A stretch of DNA of 8,322 nucleotides from an uncultured Bacilli bacterium (GCA_948525355.1 CAOSOP010000046.1:1-8322); one strand, 5' to 3'; positions 1 to 6,237 are shown, numbered from the stretch's first letter. A program made the numbers and translations. The notes: a model not told the origin generated them from the sequence alone.

Positions 1-2
1 AT

Positions 3-59
3 AAATTACCCCTCAAATTGGCCCTTGAACGTGTCGCAAAAAGGCGAAGCCAACAGTGA
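3..59 (+). CDS. Possible C-terminal tail of an upstream gene (partial)
   Basis: The frame starting at position 3 is open from the window edge to a TGA at 57-59 and reads KLPLKLALERVAKRRSQQ. This is a basic tail of the kind that ends many proteins. The stretch is also clearly richer in G and C than the AT-rich leader that follows, which suits coding sequence. The stop falls just before the -35 box of the valS promoter, a natural end for a gene. Only 18 codons are visible and I do not recognise the family. A chance open frame of this length is quite possible, so this is a weak call. Confidence 0.25.
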   Translation, partial: KLPLKLALERVAKRRSQQ

Positions 60-62
60 ATA

Positions 63-91
63 TTGACAATTAATATGGCTAATGATAAAAT
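63..91 (+). promoter_or_regulatory. Promoter of the valS T-box transcript
   Basis: A perfect -35 box TTGACA (63-68) is followed after 17 bases by a -10 box TAAAAT (86-91). TGA directly upstream of the -10 gives an extended -10 element. This is a strong housekeeping-sigma promoter. Transcription should start near position 98, so the T-box stem I lies at the very 5' end of the transcript, as expected. Confidence 0.8.
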
Positions 92-97
92 TATAAA

Positions 98-272
98 GCA
101 ATGAAGAATAGGGATTGCAGGTATCAATACTAGAGAGTCTTAGGTAGGTGGAATAAGATATTGAGAGCGCATGAGTCGATTTGGAGCAATTAATTAATGA
201 GTGCGTGAACTTATGGTTCACGAACTGAGGTGGTACCGCGGTAATTCGTCCTCAGAGGTCTGAGGATTTTTT
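98..272 (+). promoter_or_regulatory. T-box riboswitch (valine) upstream of valS
   Basis: This is a tRNA-sensing leader that reads through into valS when uncharged tRNA-Val binds. Visible parts are: the stem I entry ATGAAGAATAGG (101-112); the conserved AGAGAGTC with a TCTTA/TAAGA hairpin (133-158); a candidate specifier GTC (175-177), which is a valine codon, just before ATTTGGAGC; a 7-bp stem III (CGTGAAC 204-210 with GTTCACG 216-222); and the hallmark T-box GAGGTGGTACCGCGG (227-241). In the T-box, TGGT (231-234) would pair with the tRNA 3' end ACCA. The antiterminator forms CTGAGG (225-230) with CCTCAG (250-255), and it competes with the terminator for that strand. The T-box call is firm. 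The valine specificity rests on the downstream gene, the TGGT and the less certain specifier. Confidence 0.95.
249..272 (+). terminator. Conditional T-box terminator
   Basis: A 7-bp stem (TCCTCAG 249-255 with CTGAGGA 260-266), loop AGGT, is followed by six T residues (267-272). Its left arm is the strand used by the antiterminator, so the two structures are mutually exclusive. With charged tRNA-Val the terminator should form and stop transcription before valS. Confidence 0.9.
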
Positions 273-286
273 ATTTGGAGGGTACT

Positions 287-2860
287 ATGAAGCAATTAGA
301 AAAGTATTATGACCACAAATTGGTTGAAGAAGGAAAGATGAAGTTTTGGCGTGAGAATGGTTATTTTTCATGTGATGTCAAATCTAAAAAGCCACCATTT
401 TCTGTTGTTATTCCTCCACCAAATGTTACTGGCATCCTTCATATTGGTCATGCTAAAAATGTTTTAACAATTGATACATTATGTAGATATAAAAGACTTA
501 GAGGGTATGATGTTTTGTTTTTACCTGCGATGGACCACGCTGGAATCGCTACTCAAGCAAAAGTTGAAGCAAATTTAAAAGAGCGAGGAATTGATAAATA
601 TCAACTTGGTAGAGAAGAATTCTTAAAAGAAGTTTGGAAATGGAAAGAAAAGTGTGGAGATTACATAAAAAAACAATGGGAAAAGGTTGGTTTAAGTGTT
701 GATTTAAGACTTGAAAGATTTACATTTGACGCTAAGACGAATGAAGCTGTAAATATAACTTTTAAGAAACTATATGATGCTGGACTGATTTATGAAGGTG
801 AAAGAATAATTAACTGGGATCCAGTTTTAAAAACTGCATTATCAAATATTGAAGTTGAACATAAAGAAATAGAAGGAAAATTCTATTATTTTAAGTATCA
901 TTTTAAAACTCATCCTGAAGATTATCTAATCATTGCCACGACACGTCCTGAAACAATGTATGGTGATACGGCGATTGTTTTTAATCCGCAAGATGAAAGA
1001 TACAAAAAGTATGAAGGTGAATTAATAATCAATCCATGTAATGGTGAAGCAATTCCATTGATTGCAGATCGTTATGTTGATTTAAATTTTGGAACAGGAG
1101 TTATGAAGTGCACTCCTGCCCATGATCCAAATGATTTTGAAATCGGAAAAAGACATGGACTTGAGATGATTAAGTGCATGAATCTTGATGGCACGATGAA
1201 TGAAAGAGCGCTGGAGTACAAGGGACTTGATCGATTTGAATGCCGTAAGTTGCTTGTTGAGAAGATAAAGAATAATGGGGATCTTGTGAAAATAGAAGAT
1301 ATTGTTCACTCTGTCGGGCATTCTTCAAGGAGTCATTGTATTACTGAGCCAATGCTATCAAAGCAGTGGTTTGTTAAAATGAAACCTTTGGCCGCTAAAG
1401 TTATTAAAATGATGAAAGATGATCCTAGTGGATTAAAGTTCTTCCCAAGCCGTTACTCAAAAATATTTATGCGTTGGCTTAAGGAAGTCGACGATTGGTG
1501 TATTTCGCGTCAACTTTGGTGGGGACATAGAATTCCAGTTTACACAAATAAGACTACAGGTGAGAAAGTCTGTTCAATAGAAAAACTTGATCCAAGTGAA
1601 TGGGATCAGGATAATGATGTTCTTGATACTTGGTTCAGTTCAGCACTAGCACCTTTTGCATTCTCGAACTGGCCAAACATCGATAATGAGTATTTCAAGA
1701 GGTATTATCCGACAAATGTTTTAGTAACCGCATATGATATCATTTTCTTCTGGGTTGCACGTATGGTTTTCCAAGGAGTTTATTTAACGAATAAATTCCC
1801 ATTTAAGCAAGTATTTCTTCATGGATTAATAAGAGATGAGCAGGGAAGAAAGATGAGCAAATCTTTAAATAATGGAATTGACCCGATTAAAGTATGCGAT
1901 GATTATGGAATTGATGTTCTTCGTTATGCTATGGCTAACAGTGGAACACCTGGTCTTGACTGCAATATTGGTCCAAAAATCTATGAGCAGATTTCTACTT
2001 ATTTAAATAAGGTATGGAGTGCGGCAAGGCTTATTTTATCTCTTCTTCCAGATGGATTTGAGCCAAAAAAACTAGAGAAAAAAGAATTAGGATTTATAGA
2101 TCAATATATATATCATAAGTTTTCTCATATGCTTAACGCTTTTAATAAGAATATGGATAAATTTGAACTTGGACAGGCTACAAAGTATCTTTCTGATTTT
2201 GTCTATGATGATTTCTGCAGTACTTATTTAGAATTAGCGAAGATTGAGTTAAAATCTGCTAATAGTGAAAGAGCAGATGTTATTTATAATGTTTTAACAG
2301 ATTTACTCAAAAATATTTTGATTCTTCTTTTCTCTAACTGTCCGTATATTTCTGAAGAGATTTATTCATATTTGCCAAATCACTTAAAGAGCATCTATGA
2401 AGAAGAGTATCCACAAGCGATGAAGGGAAAGCTTGATTCTTCATTAGGTGAATCTCTTGTAAGCATAATTAAATCTATTAGATCTTATCGAATGGATTTC
2501 AATTTATCGCCTAAAGCTGAGTTAAGCCTCTCGCTTAAAGCTAAGAAATCAGATTATAATAAATTACTTCCATTCTTAACTTTCTATGCCTCAAGCTCAA
2601 ACATTAAACTTGTAGAAAGTGAAGATGGACTGATGTATTTTGGCAAAGTTGGTTTAAGTATAGAATCAAGTAGCAACGAACAAGTTGCTGGAATGATAGA
2701 AGAAAGAATTAAAAAACTTGAAGCGGAAATAAAAAGAAGTGAAGGGATATTATCTAACCAGAACTTCATAATGAAGGCTCCTAAAGAAAAGGTTGAATTA
2801 GAAAAAGAAAAGTATCAAAAATATCTTGAAGAGTATAAAAAGTATATGCAACAGAAATAG
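287..2860 (+). CDS. valS: Valine--tRNA ligase
   Basis: Cytosolic class I aminoacyl-tRNA synthetase that charges tRNA-Val with valine using ATP. The protein has 857 residues, slightly short of the usual 880 or so. The HIGH motif (H52-I-G-H55, within PPPNVTGILHIGHA) and the KMSKS motif (residues 522-526) form the active site. An inserted editing domain lies at about 150-370, with TTRPETMYGDTA and GTGVMKCTPAHDPNDFEIG, and removes mischarged threonine. An all-helical anticodon-binding domain follows at about 600-750. The last 55 or so residues are the lysine/glutamate-rich coiled coil typical of ValRS, including NFIMKAPKEKVELEKEK. I chose ATG 287 because GGAGG (277-281) sits 5 bases upstream. The in-frame TTG at 275 would overlap that ribosome site. 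The gene is controlled by the T-box leader. It has no obvious terminator after its stop, so the following small genes may be cotranscribed. Confidence 0.98.
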   Translation: MKQLEKYYDHKLVEEGKMKFWRENGYFSCDVKSKKPPFSVVIPPPNVTGILHIGHAKNVLTIDTLCRYKRLRGYDVLFLPAMDHAGIATQAKVEANLKERGIDKYQLGREEFLKEVWKWKEKCGDYIKKQWEKVGLSVDLRLERFTFDAKTNEAVNITFKKLYDAGLIYEGERIINWDPVLKTALSNIEVEHKEIEGKFYYFKYHFKTHPEDYLIIATTRPETMYGDTAIVFNPQDERYKKYEGELIINPCNGEAIPLIADRYVDLNFGTGVMKCTPAHDPNDFEIGKRHGLEMIKCMNLDGTMNERALEYKGLDRFECRKLLVEKIKNNGDLVKIEDIVHSVGHSSRSHCITEPMLSKQWFVKMKPLAAKVIKMMKDDPSGLKFFPSRYSKIFMRWLKEVDDWCISRQLWWGHRIPVYTNKTTGEKVCSIEKLDPSEWDQDNDVLDTWFSSALAPFAFSNWPNIDNEYFKRYYPTNVLVTAYDIIFFWVARMVFQGVYLTNKFPFKQVFLHGLIRDEQGRKMSKSLNNGIDPIKVCDDYGIDVLRYAMANSGTPGLDCNIGPKIYEQISTYLNKVWSAARLILSLLPDGFEPKKLEKKELGFIDQYIYHKFSHMLNAFNKNMDKFELGQATKYLSDFVYDDFCSTYLELAKIELKSANSERADVIYNVLTDLLKNILILLFSNCPYISEEIYSYLPNHLKSIYEEEYPQAMKGKLDSSLGESLVSIIKSIRSYRMDFNLSPKAELSLSLKAKKSDYNKLLPFLTFYASSSNIKLVESEDGLMYFGKVGLSIESSSNEQVAGMIEERIKKLEAEIKRSEGILSNQNFIMKAPKEKVELEKEKYQKYLEEYKKYMQQK

Positions 2861-2865
2861 TTCAA

Positions 2866-2884
2866 CTCCTATATAAAGTAGGAG
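2866..2884 (+). promoter_or_regulatory. Inverted repeat covering the ribosome site of the first small peptide gene
   Basis: CTCCT (2866-2870) is the exact complement of AGGAG (2880-2884), the Shine-Dalgarno core for the gene starting at 2890. The loop is 9 bases. A 5-bp hairpin could mask the ribosome site. It has no T-run, so it is not a terminator. With only five pairs this could be chance. Confidence 0.35.
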
Positions 2885-2889
2885 GTAAT

Positions 2890-3060
2890 ATGAAAAGAGA
2901 ACTATCTATTAATGAGTTGAATAATGTTGAAGGTGGATTCGGAATTGCAGCAGTTATTGGCTTGACTTTTGCATCGGCTATTATTGCTTTTTTCGTTCAT
3001 GTTGTAATACCTATGACAGGAGTTAAAGTGCCTGGAAGTTTTATCTTTAGGTGGTTTTAA
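2890..3060 (+). CDS. Small double-glycine leader peptide, bacteriocin-like (peptide 1)
   Basis: The gene encodes 56 residues. It starts at ATG 2890 with GGAGG (2881-2885) 4 bases upstream. The first 16 residues, MKRELSINELNNVEGG, look like the leader of class II bacteriocins and related peptides cut by C39-type ABC transporters: a charged start, an L..EL..V pattern and a Gly-Gly end. Cleavage after GG16 would release a 40-residue peptide with a net positive charge. It has a hydrophobic helix at about residues 18-41 (FGIAAVIGLTFASAIIAFFV), with small residues spaced four apart (G24, A28), and ends in VPGSFIFRWF. The next gene encodes a sibling with the same leader length and tail motif. Secretion and antimicrobial or signalling activity are inferred. 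No transporter or immunity gene is seen here, and I do not recognise a named family. It could instead be a small membrane protein. Confidence 0.75.
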   Translation: MKRELSINELNNVEGGFGIAAVIGLTFASAIIAFFVHVVIPMTGVKVPGSFIFRWF

Positions 3061-3061
3061 T

Positions 3062-3235
3062 ATGAAAAGAATGCTAAAGGAAGAGGAATTAAAAAGTATT
3101 AATGGTGGTGAAGGAATTACGATCGCTTCTATTCTGGCGGTTATGGCAATAGGATTTTGTGCGGTCGTGATTTATCGCTTCTTTTTATCTAATAAAGGTT
3201 CAATGAATTTGCCAGGAGGATTTACTTTTAATTAG
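3062..3235 (+). CDS. Small double-glycine leader peptide, bacteriocin-like (peptide 2)
   Basis: The gene encodes 57 residues. It begins one base after the stop of peptide 1, with AGGTGG (3049-3054) 7 bases before the ATG, so the two are surely cotranscribed. The leader MKRMLKEEELKSINGG is 16 residues long, as in peptide 1, and 8 of 16 positions match, including MKR, EL and GG. ELKSINGG is a textbook double-glycine cleavage context. The predicted mature peptide has 41 residues. It has a hydrophobic helix at about residues 18-42 with spaced small residues (G18, A22, A26), then a polar SNKGSMN and the tail LPGGFTFN. The tail shares P-G-x-F-x-F with peptide 1, which supports common descent by tandem duplication. 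A two-component bacteriocin is one reading, and a signal pair or membrane peptide are others. The stop lies 8 bases before the radC ATG. Confidence 0.75.
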   Translation: MKRMLKEEELKSINGGEGITIASILAVMAIGFCAVVIYRFFLSNKGSMNLPGGFTFN

Positions 3236-3243
3236 GGAAAGTG

Positions 3244-3912
3244 ATGACTATTAAGCAACTTGATGAAAACTCTCGTCCTCGTGAACGCGCAGAACTATAT
3301 GGTCTTAAAGCACTTTCAGATATTGAACTATTAGCGATAATAATCAAAAGCGGAGGTAAGGGAAAATCTGCTATTGCAATAGCAAACGAATTAATTTCAT
3401 ATATAGGATCAGTCAAAGATTTATCGTACGAAAACATTAAATGTATGAATATCAAAGGGTTTGGCAAGGTAAAAAAGCTAGAAGTGGCATCTTGTTTTGA
3501 ACTTGCTAGAAGGATTAATAGTCTCAGTGAGAAAAAGAACAGCATATTCACATCATTAGAGGCGTATAGTTTTTTTCTTCCACATTTTTTGAACAGTCAG
3601 TCAGAAAAATTTATGATTGTTTTGCTCGATAGAAAGCATAAAGTCATATATCAAAACTTTGTTGAATCTTATAATAAGAAAGAAGTATCTTTATCGTTTC
3701 ATAAACTGTTTAAAGTGTGCACGAATGTTATCGCACCATATGTTATACTAGCACATAATCATCCTTCGGGAATTTGCTTGCCTTCTTTAGACGATGATGA
3801 GACCACCAGAGCGATAAAGATTTCACTTCAACTTTTAGATGTGAAACTCTTAGATCATCTGATAATTACTGATGAGGAATTCTATTCCTATAGTGACCAT
3901 AAGCGTTTATGA
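3244..3912 (+). CDS. radC: RadC family JAMM/MPN domain protein
   Basis: The gene encodes 222 residues, full length for the RadC (UPF0758) family. The N-terminal part has the family signature around RAELYGLKALSDIELLAIII. A helix-hairpin-helix follows (MNIKGFGKVKKLEVASCFEL, about residues 67-86). The C-terminal JAMM metal site is complete: E121, H171-N-H173, S181 and D184 in the HxHx7SxxD pattern, followed by the usual LLDHLII stretch. Despite the name, a role in DNA repair has been disputed, and the biochemical activity of housekeeping RadC is unsettled. I chose ATG 3244 because AGGG (3234-3237) is 6 bases upstream. A GTG at 3241 would be too close. The gene lies directly behind the peptide genes and before the min genes, its usual neighbours in Bacillus. 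There is no sign of damage. Confidence 0.93.
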   Translation: MTIKQLDENSRPRERAELYGLKALSDIELLAIIIKSGGKGKSAIAIANELISYIGSVKDLSYENIKCMNIKGFGKVKKLEVASCFELARRINSLSEKKNSIFTSLEAYSFFLPHFLNSQSEKFMIVLLDRKHKVIYQNFVESYNKKEVSLSFHKLFKVCTNVIAPYVILAHNHPSGICLPSLDDDETTRAIKISLQLLDVKLLDHLIITDEEFYSYSDHKRL

Positions 3913-3953
3913 TTTCGACAATTTGTGCATTGAGTTTAATATAAGATATTGCC

Positions 3954-4304
3954 ATGGAACGAATAGTTTCTTGCCGTGATGATATCTTATTTTTAGTTGA
4001 TAAGATGCTTGAAGAAAGATTTGATGTTTGTTTGGATTTGAGCTGGTTCAAAAGAAAGAGTGATCTTTTTGAAGCATTTCTTCTTTTAGACTTTTATAAA
4101 GTAAAAGTTAACTCCTTTATAAAAGATAAATACGATGTGATTCATCGATTGAATAAAGATGTCATTATTAATAGGCCAACACTTATTTACTGCAAGATAA
4201 AGCCAGATGTTACCGTATATCTTTATGCGAAGTGCGTGTTTTTTAAAAAGATATATGGAAGGATTATCGGAAAGAAAAAGTATTTGATAAGGAGGAGAGG
4301 ATGA
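3954..4304 (+). CDS. Divergent, short MinC candidate
   Basis: The gene encodes 116 residues, is basic at the C-terminus (KKKYLIRRRG) and has no signal peptide or membrane segment. By itself the sequence is not clearly recognisable. Two things point to MinC, the inhibitor of FtsZ ring assembly. First, it sits between radC and minD, where minC lies in Bacillus, and overlaps minD by 4 bases (ATGA). Second, residues 75-106, which include IKPDVTV and IYGRIIG, line up without gaps against the start of the Bacillus MinC beta-helix (VNPGGTV and LKGIAHAG, recalled from memory), with L, P, T, V and G matching. Most of the C-terminal MinC domain would be missing, since MinC is normally about 220 residues. 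The start has no good ribosome site, and a TAA at 3942-3944 blocks any longer version. It may be an unrelated partner of the ATPase. Confidence 0.4.
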   Translation: MERIVSCRDDILFLVDKMLEERFDVCLDLSWFKRKSDLFEAFLLLDFYKVKVNSFIKDKYDVIHRLNKDVIINRPTLIYCKIKPDVTVYLYAKCVFFKKIYGRIIGKKKYLIRRRG

Positions 4305-4981
4305 AAGATATAATATCAGTATGTTCAGGCAAAGGTGGAGTAGGTAAATCGACTATTTCAGCACTTATTGCCCTATCTCTTTCAAAAAAGTTTAAGACAT
4401 TGGTCATTGATGCTGATCTAGGATTAACAAACTTAGATTTAATATTTAAAGTGAATAACACAAGATATGATCTAACGGATGTCATTAACAAAAAATGTAA
4501 TCTTAAAGATGCTATTTTGAGTATTAATGATAGTTTAGACTTATTAACTCTTTATCATGAGTCGAGTTTAGATTCACTTAATACTATCGCAATGAAGAAA
4601 GTAATCGCCAGCGTATGTGAAGAATATGACTATTTGATATTAGATTGTCCAGCGGGAATTGAAAAAGGATTCAATCTTTGTTTGAGCATATCTAATAAAG
4701 CAATAATTGTCATCAATCCGATAGCTACGAGTGTGCGTGATAGTTATTTTGTCAGCGAGCTAATTGAAAAAAACTATTACCAAACAATAGGTTATATTTT
4801 AAATCGCGCTAGTGAGAAGGACTTAAAAAAAGTTATGAATGTCTTTCCAAGAATCGCATCAAGTCTTTTATTTCGTTTAAGTGATAATAAAGCTATAAGC
4901 AGATCAAACTTTTCTTCTAGTCTGATGGATTTAGTTTTAAAAAGAATCGGTGAGGATGAAAACGATGAAATTCACATTTAA
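4301..4981 (+). CDS. minD: MinD/ParA-type ATPase, probable septum-site protein MinD
   Basis: P-loop ATPase of the deviant Walker A class. The motif is KGGVGKST (residues 11-18) with signature lysine K11. Residues 36-47, IDADLGLTNLDL, match the MinD form of switch I. LDCPAGIE (114-121) is the switch II/Walker B region, where MinD usually reads DSPAGIE. NRASEKD (168-174) contributes to nucleotide binding in this family. MinD binds the membrane as an ATP dimer and recruits MinC to place the division site. The protein has 226 residues, about 40 short of typical MinD. A short stretch near the end (SLMDLVLKRIG, 207-217) could serve as the membrane-targeting helix, but an acidic tail follows. ATG 4301 has AAGGAGGA (4289-4296) just upstream. 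FlhG/MinD2-like ATPases are an alternative, but the gene order favours MinD. Confidence 0.8.
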   Translation: MKDIISVCSGKGGVGKSTISALIALSLSKKFKTLVIDADLGLTNLDLIFKVNNTRYDLTDVINKKCNLKDAILSINDSLDLLTLYHESSLDSLNTIAMKKVIASVCEEYDYLILDCPAGIEKGFNLCLSISNKAIIVINPIATSVRDSYFVSELIEKNYYQTIGYILNRASEKDLKKVMNVFPRIASSLLFRLSDNKAISRSNFSSSLMDLVLKRIGEDENDEIHI

Positions 4982-5483
4982 CAAGAATGTCTTTTTTGAT
5001 GTTATGAGTGCAGTTACATTTATCTATTCATCGTTCATGGGTTTTATTATCTATACACATCTTGATGTCAATGGAGGCTTATTCAACCAAAGTGTTAACT
5101 TCGTTTCATTTAATAAAGCAGTTGATAACTTTTTCTTTAATTTCTTTCGTTTTAATTTTAGCGGTGATAAAGAAGAAGTTGATAATAGTCTTTACTATTT
5201 AGAAGTAGATGAGCATACATTTACTAGTGAAGATGGACAGATAAAGATGCTGGGTGAAGGTTATATTAATTATAAAGCGATAGGTGAAGGTAGCACCTAT
5301 GCAGTAGTAGTTACATATAACACCGTTGTCGCCACATATTTTGACGTCATTAATCCACTAGTTAATAGTGGTGATCATCTTCTAAAAGGTGAAACACTAG
5401 GAACATATGAAGACTGCTTTAAAGTATACTTTCAACAAGATCAAAAAGACATTACTTATTCTGAGGCACTTACCAAGATTTGA
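4965..5483 (+). CDS. SpoIVFA-like membrane protein with degenerate M23 domain
   Basis: The gene encodes 172 residues. One membrane segment (about 10-31) is followed by an extracytoplasmic part, then a C-terminal LytM/M23-like fold (about 98-160). The fold shows G-x-G-S-TYAVVV, the VNSGDHLLKGETLG turn and FKVYFQQ. The histidines of an active M23 peptidase are absent: TYN, ATYFDV and FKVYFQQ stand where H-x-x-G, YxH and HxH would be. This is the picture of SpoIVFA, the partner that holds and regulates the SpoIVFB protease, and the next gene is SpoIVFB-like. ATG 4965 is preferred because GGTGAGG (4949-4955) lies 9 bases upstream. GTG 4950 and ATG 4956 fall inside or beside that site. It overlaps minD by 17 bases and the protease gene by 77. 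The identification leans on the neighbour. Confidence 0.65.
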   Translation: MKFTFNKNVFFDVMSAVTFIYSSFMGFIIYTHLDVNGGLFNQSVNFVSFNKAVDNFFFNFFRFNFSGDKEEVDNSLYYLEVDEHTFTSEDGQIKMLGEGYINYKAIGEGSTYAVVVTYNTVVATYFDVINPLVNSGDHLLKGETLGTYEDCFKVYFQQDQKDITYSEALTKI

Positions 5484-6237
5484 AGTATCAATAGTAACGC
5501 TTTTAACTATAGTTTTGTCATTGATATTTGGGTATTTTAAATACCTCTTTGTCATGTATTTGATTGCTTTTATTCATGAGTGTTCACATGTTTTGGCTGC
5601 CTTAATATTTAAAATAAAAGTATTAAAGATTAAGTTTTTACCTTTTGGTTTTGAAGCACAATTTGATAATTTTGAACAGCATAAGTGGTATAAACAATTG
5701 ATAGTTGTTATTTCTGGACCACTATCATTTTTTATAACCTATTTTTTGCTTGAACTGTTTTATACTAAAGGACTATTTTCTTATTATGGTTTTCAAGTGG
5801 CAAATAACAGCAATCTTTTTGTCGCACTATTTAATATCATACCATTTTATCCTTTAGATGGTGGAAGAGCGGTGGATATAGTGGTCGCAGCATTTTTTAG
5901 TGAGAAAAAGACCCGAGTTATTAGATATATAGTATCATTATTTGCGCTTATTGGAATTGGAATAGTTAGCATTTATTTAAAGCAGATACCTTTATTATGC
6001 TATATTTTTGTTATGTATGTATTTCAGTTAATAACATGTAAAAAAGACTATATCGTGTTTCTTTTATCAAGGTTATACGCCGATAAAAACCGAAAAGTGA
6101 AGTTAGTTGATAAAGATGAAATCTATCGATATCGTCGTTGTGTTAAGATGACAAAAAATGGAATAGAAGATGAACCTAAGATAATAACAAAGTTGCTTCT
6201 AAGGCTAAAAGCAGGTAAAAAAAGACTTTTTAAGTAA
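5407..6237 (+). CDS. SpoIVFB-like site-2 (M50) intramembrane metalloprotease
   Basis: The gene encodes 276 residues with several membrane segments. The zinc site is H57-E-C-S-H61 (HExxH), and the third ligand is D151 in NIIPFYPLDGG (143-153), with N143 and P146 conserved. LPFGFEA (78-84) and SGPLSFF (103-109) are also family landmarks, as is FLLSRLYADKNRK (218-230), which resembles SpoIVFB FLLERYYGKNRE. In Bacillus SpoIVFB cuts pro-sigma-K inside the mother cell. After about residue 230 only about 46 basic residues remain, so the C-terminal CBS domain of SpoIVFB appears absent or badly degraded. ATG 5407 has AGGA (5399-5402) only 4 bases upstream and lies 77 bases inside the SpoIVFA-like gene. 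Homology to SpoIVFB from about residue 20 onward shows that part of the overlap really is coding in both frames. The substrate is unknown here. Confidence 0.85.
   Translation: MKTALKYTFNKIKKTLLILRHLPRFEVSIVTLLTIVLSLIFGYFKYLFVMYLIAFIHECSHVLAALIFKIKVLKIKFLPFGFEAQFDNFEQHKWYKQLIVVISGPLSFFITYFLLELFYTKGLFSYYGFQVANNSNLFVALFNIIPFYPLDGGRAVDIVVAAFFSEKKTRVIRYIVSLFALIGIGIVSIYLKQIPLLCYIFVMYVFQLITCKKDYIVFLLSRLYADKNRKVKLVDKDEIYRYRRCVKMTKNGIEDEPKIITKLLLRLKAGKKRLFK

Noticed and set aside
18..53. Inverted repeat TTGGC/GCCAA with inner TCGC/GCGA, as a terminator of an upstream gene
   Set aside because: No T-run follows and the stem is interrupted. It may be part of a coding tail instead.
6..221. Minus-strand open frame of 71 codons opposite the T-box
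   Set aside because: It runs through the conserved riboswitch and promoter, has low-complexity composition and shows no recognisable protein features.
275..286. TTG at 275 as the valS start
   Set aside because: It overlaps the GGAGG ribosome site that clearly serves ATG 287.
3228..3551. Minus-strand open frame of 107 codons
   Set aside because: It is a shadow of radC, whose + strand frame has the full JAMM motif.
3914..3942. Promoter (TTCGAC, 17 bases, TAATAT) ahead of the MinC-like gene
   Set aside because: The -35 box is a very poor match and both flanking genes are close enough for cotranscription.
5008..5202. Second + strand open frame of 64 codons inside the SpoIVFA-like gene
   Set aside because: It has no ribosome site and lies fully within a better supported gene in another frame.
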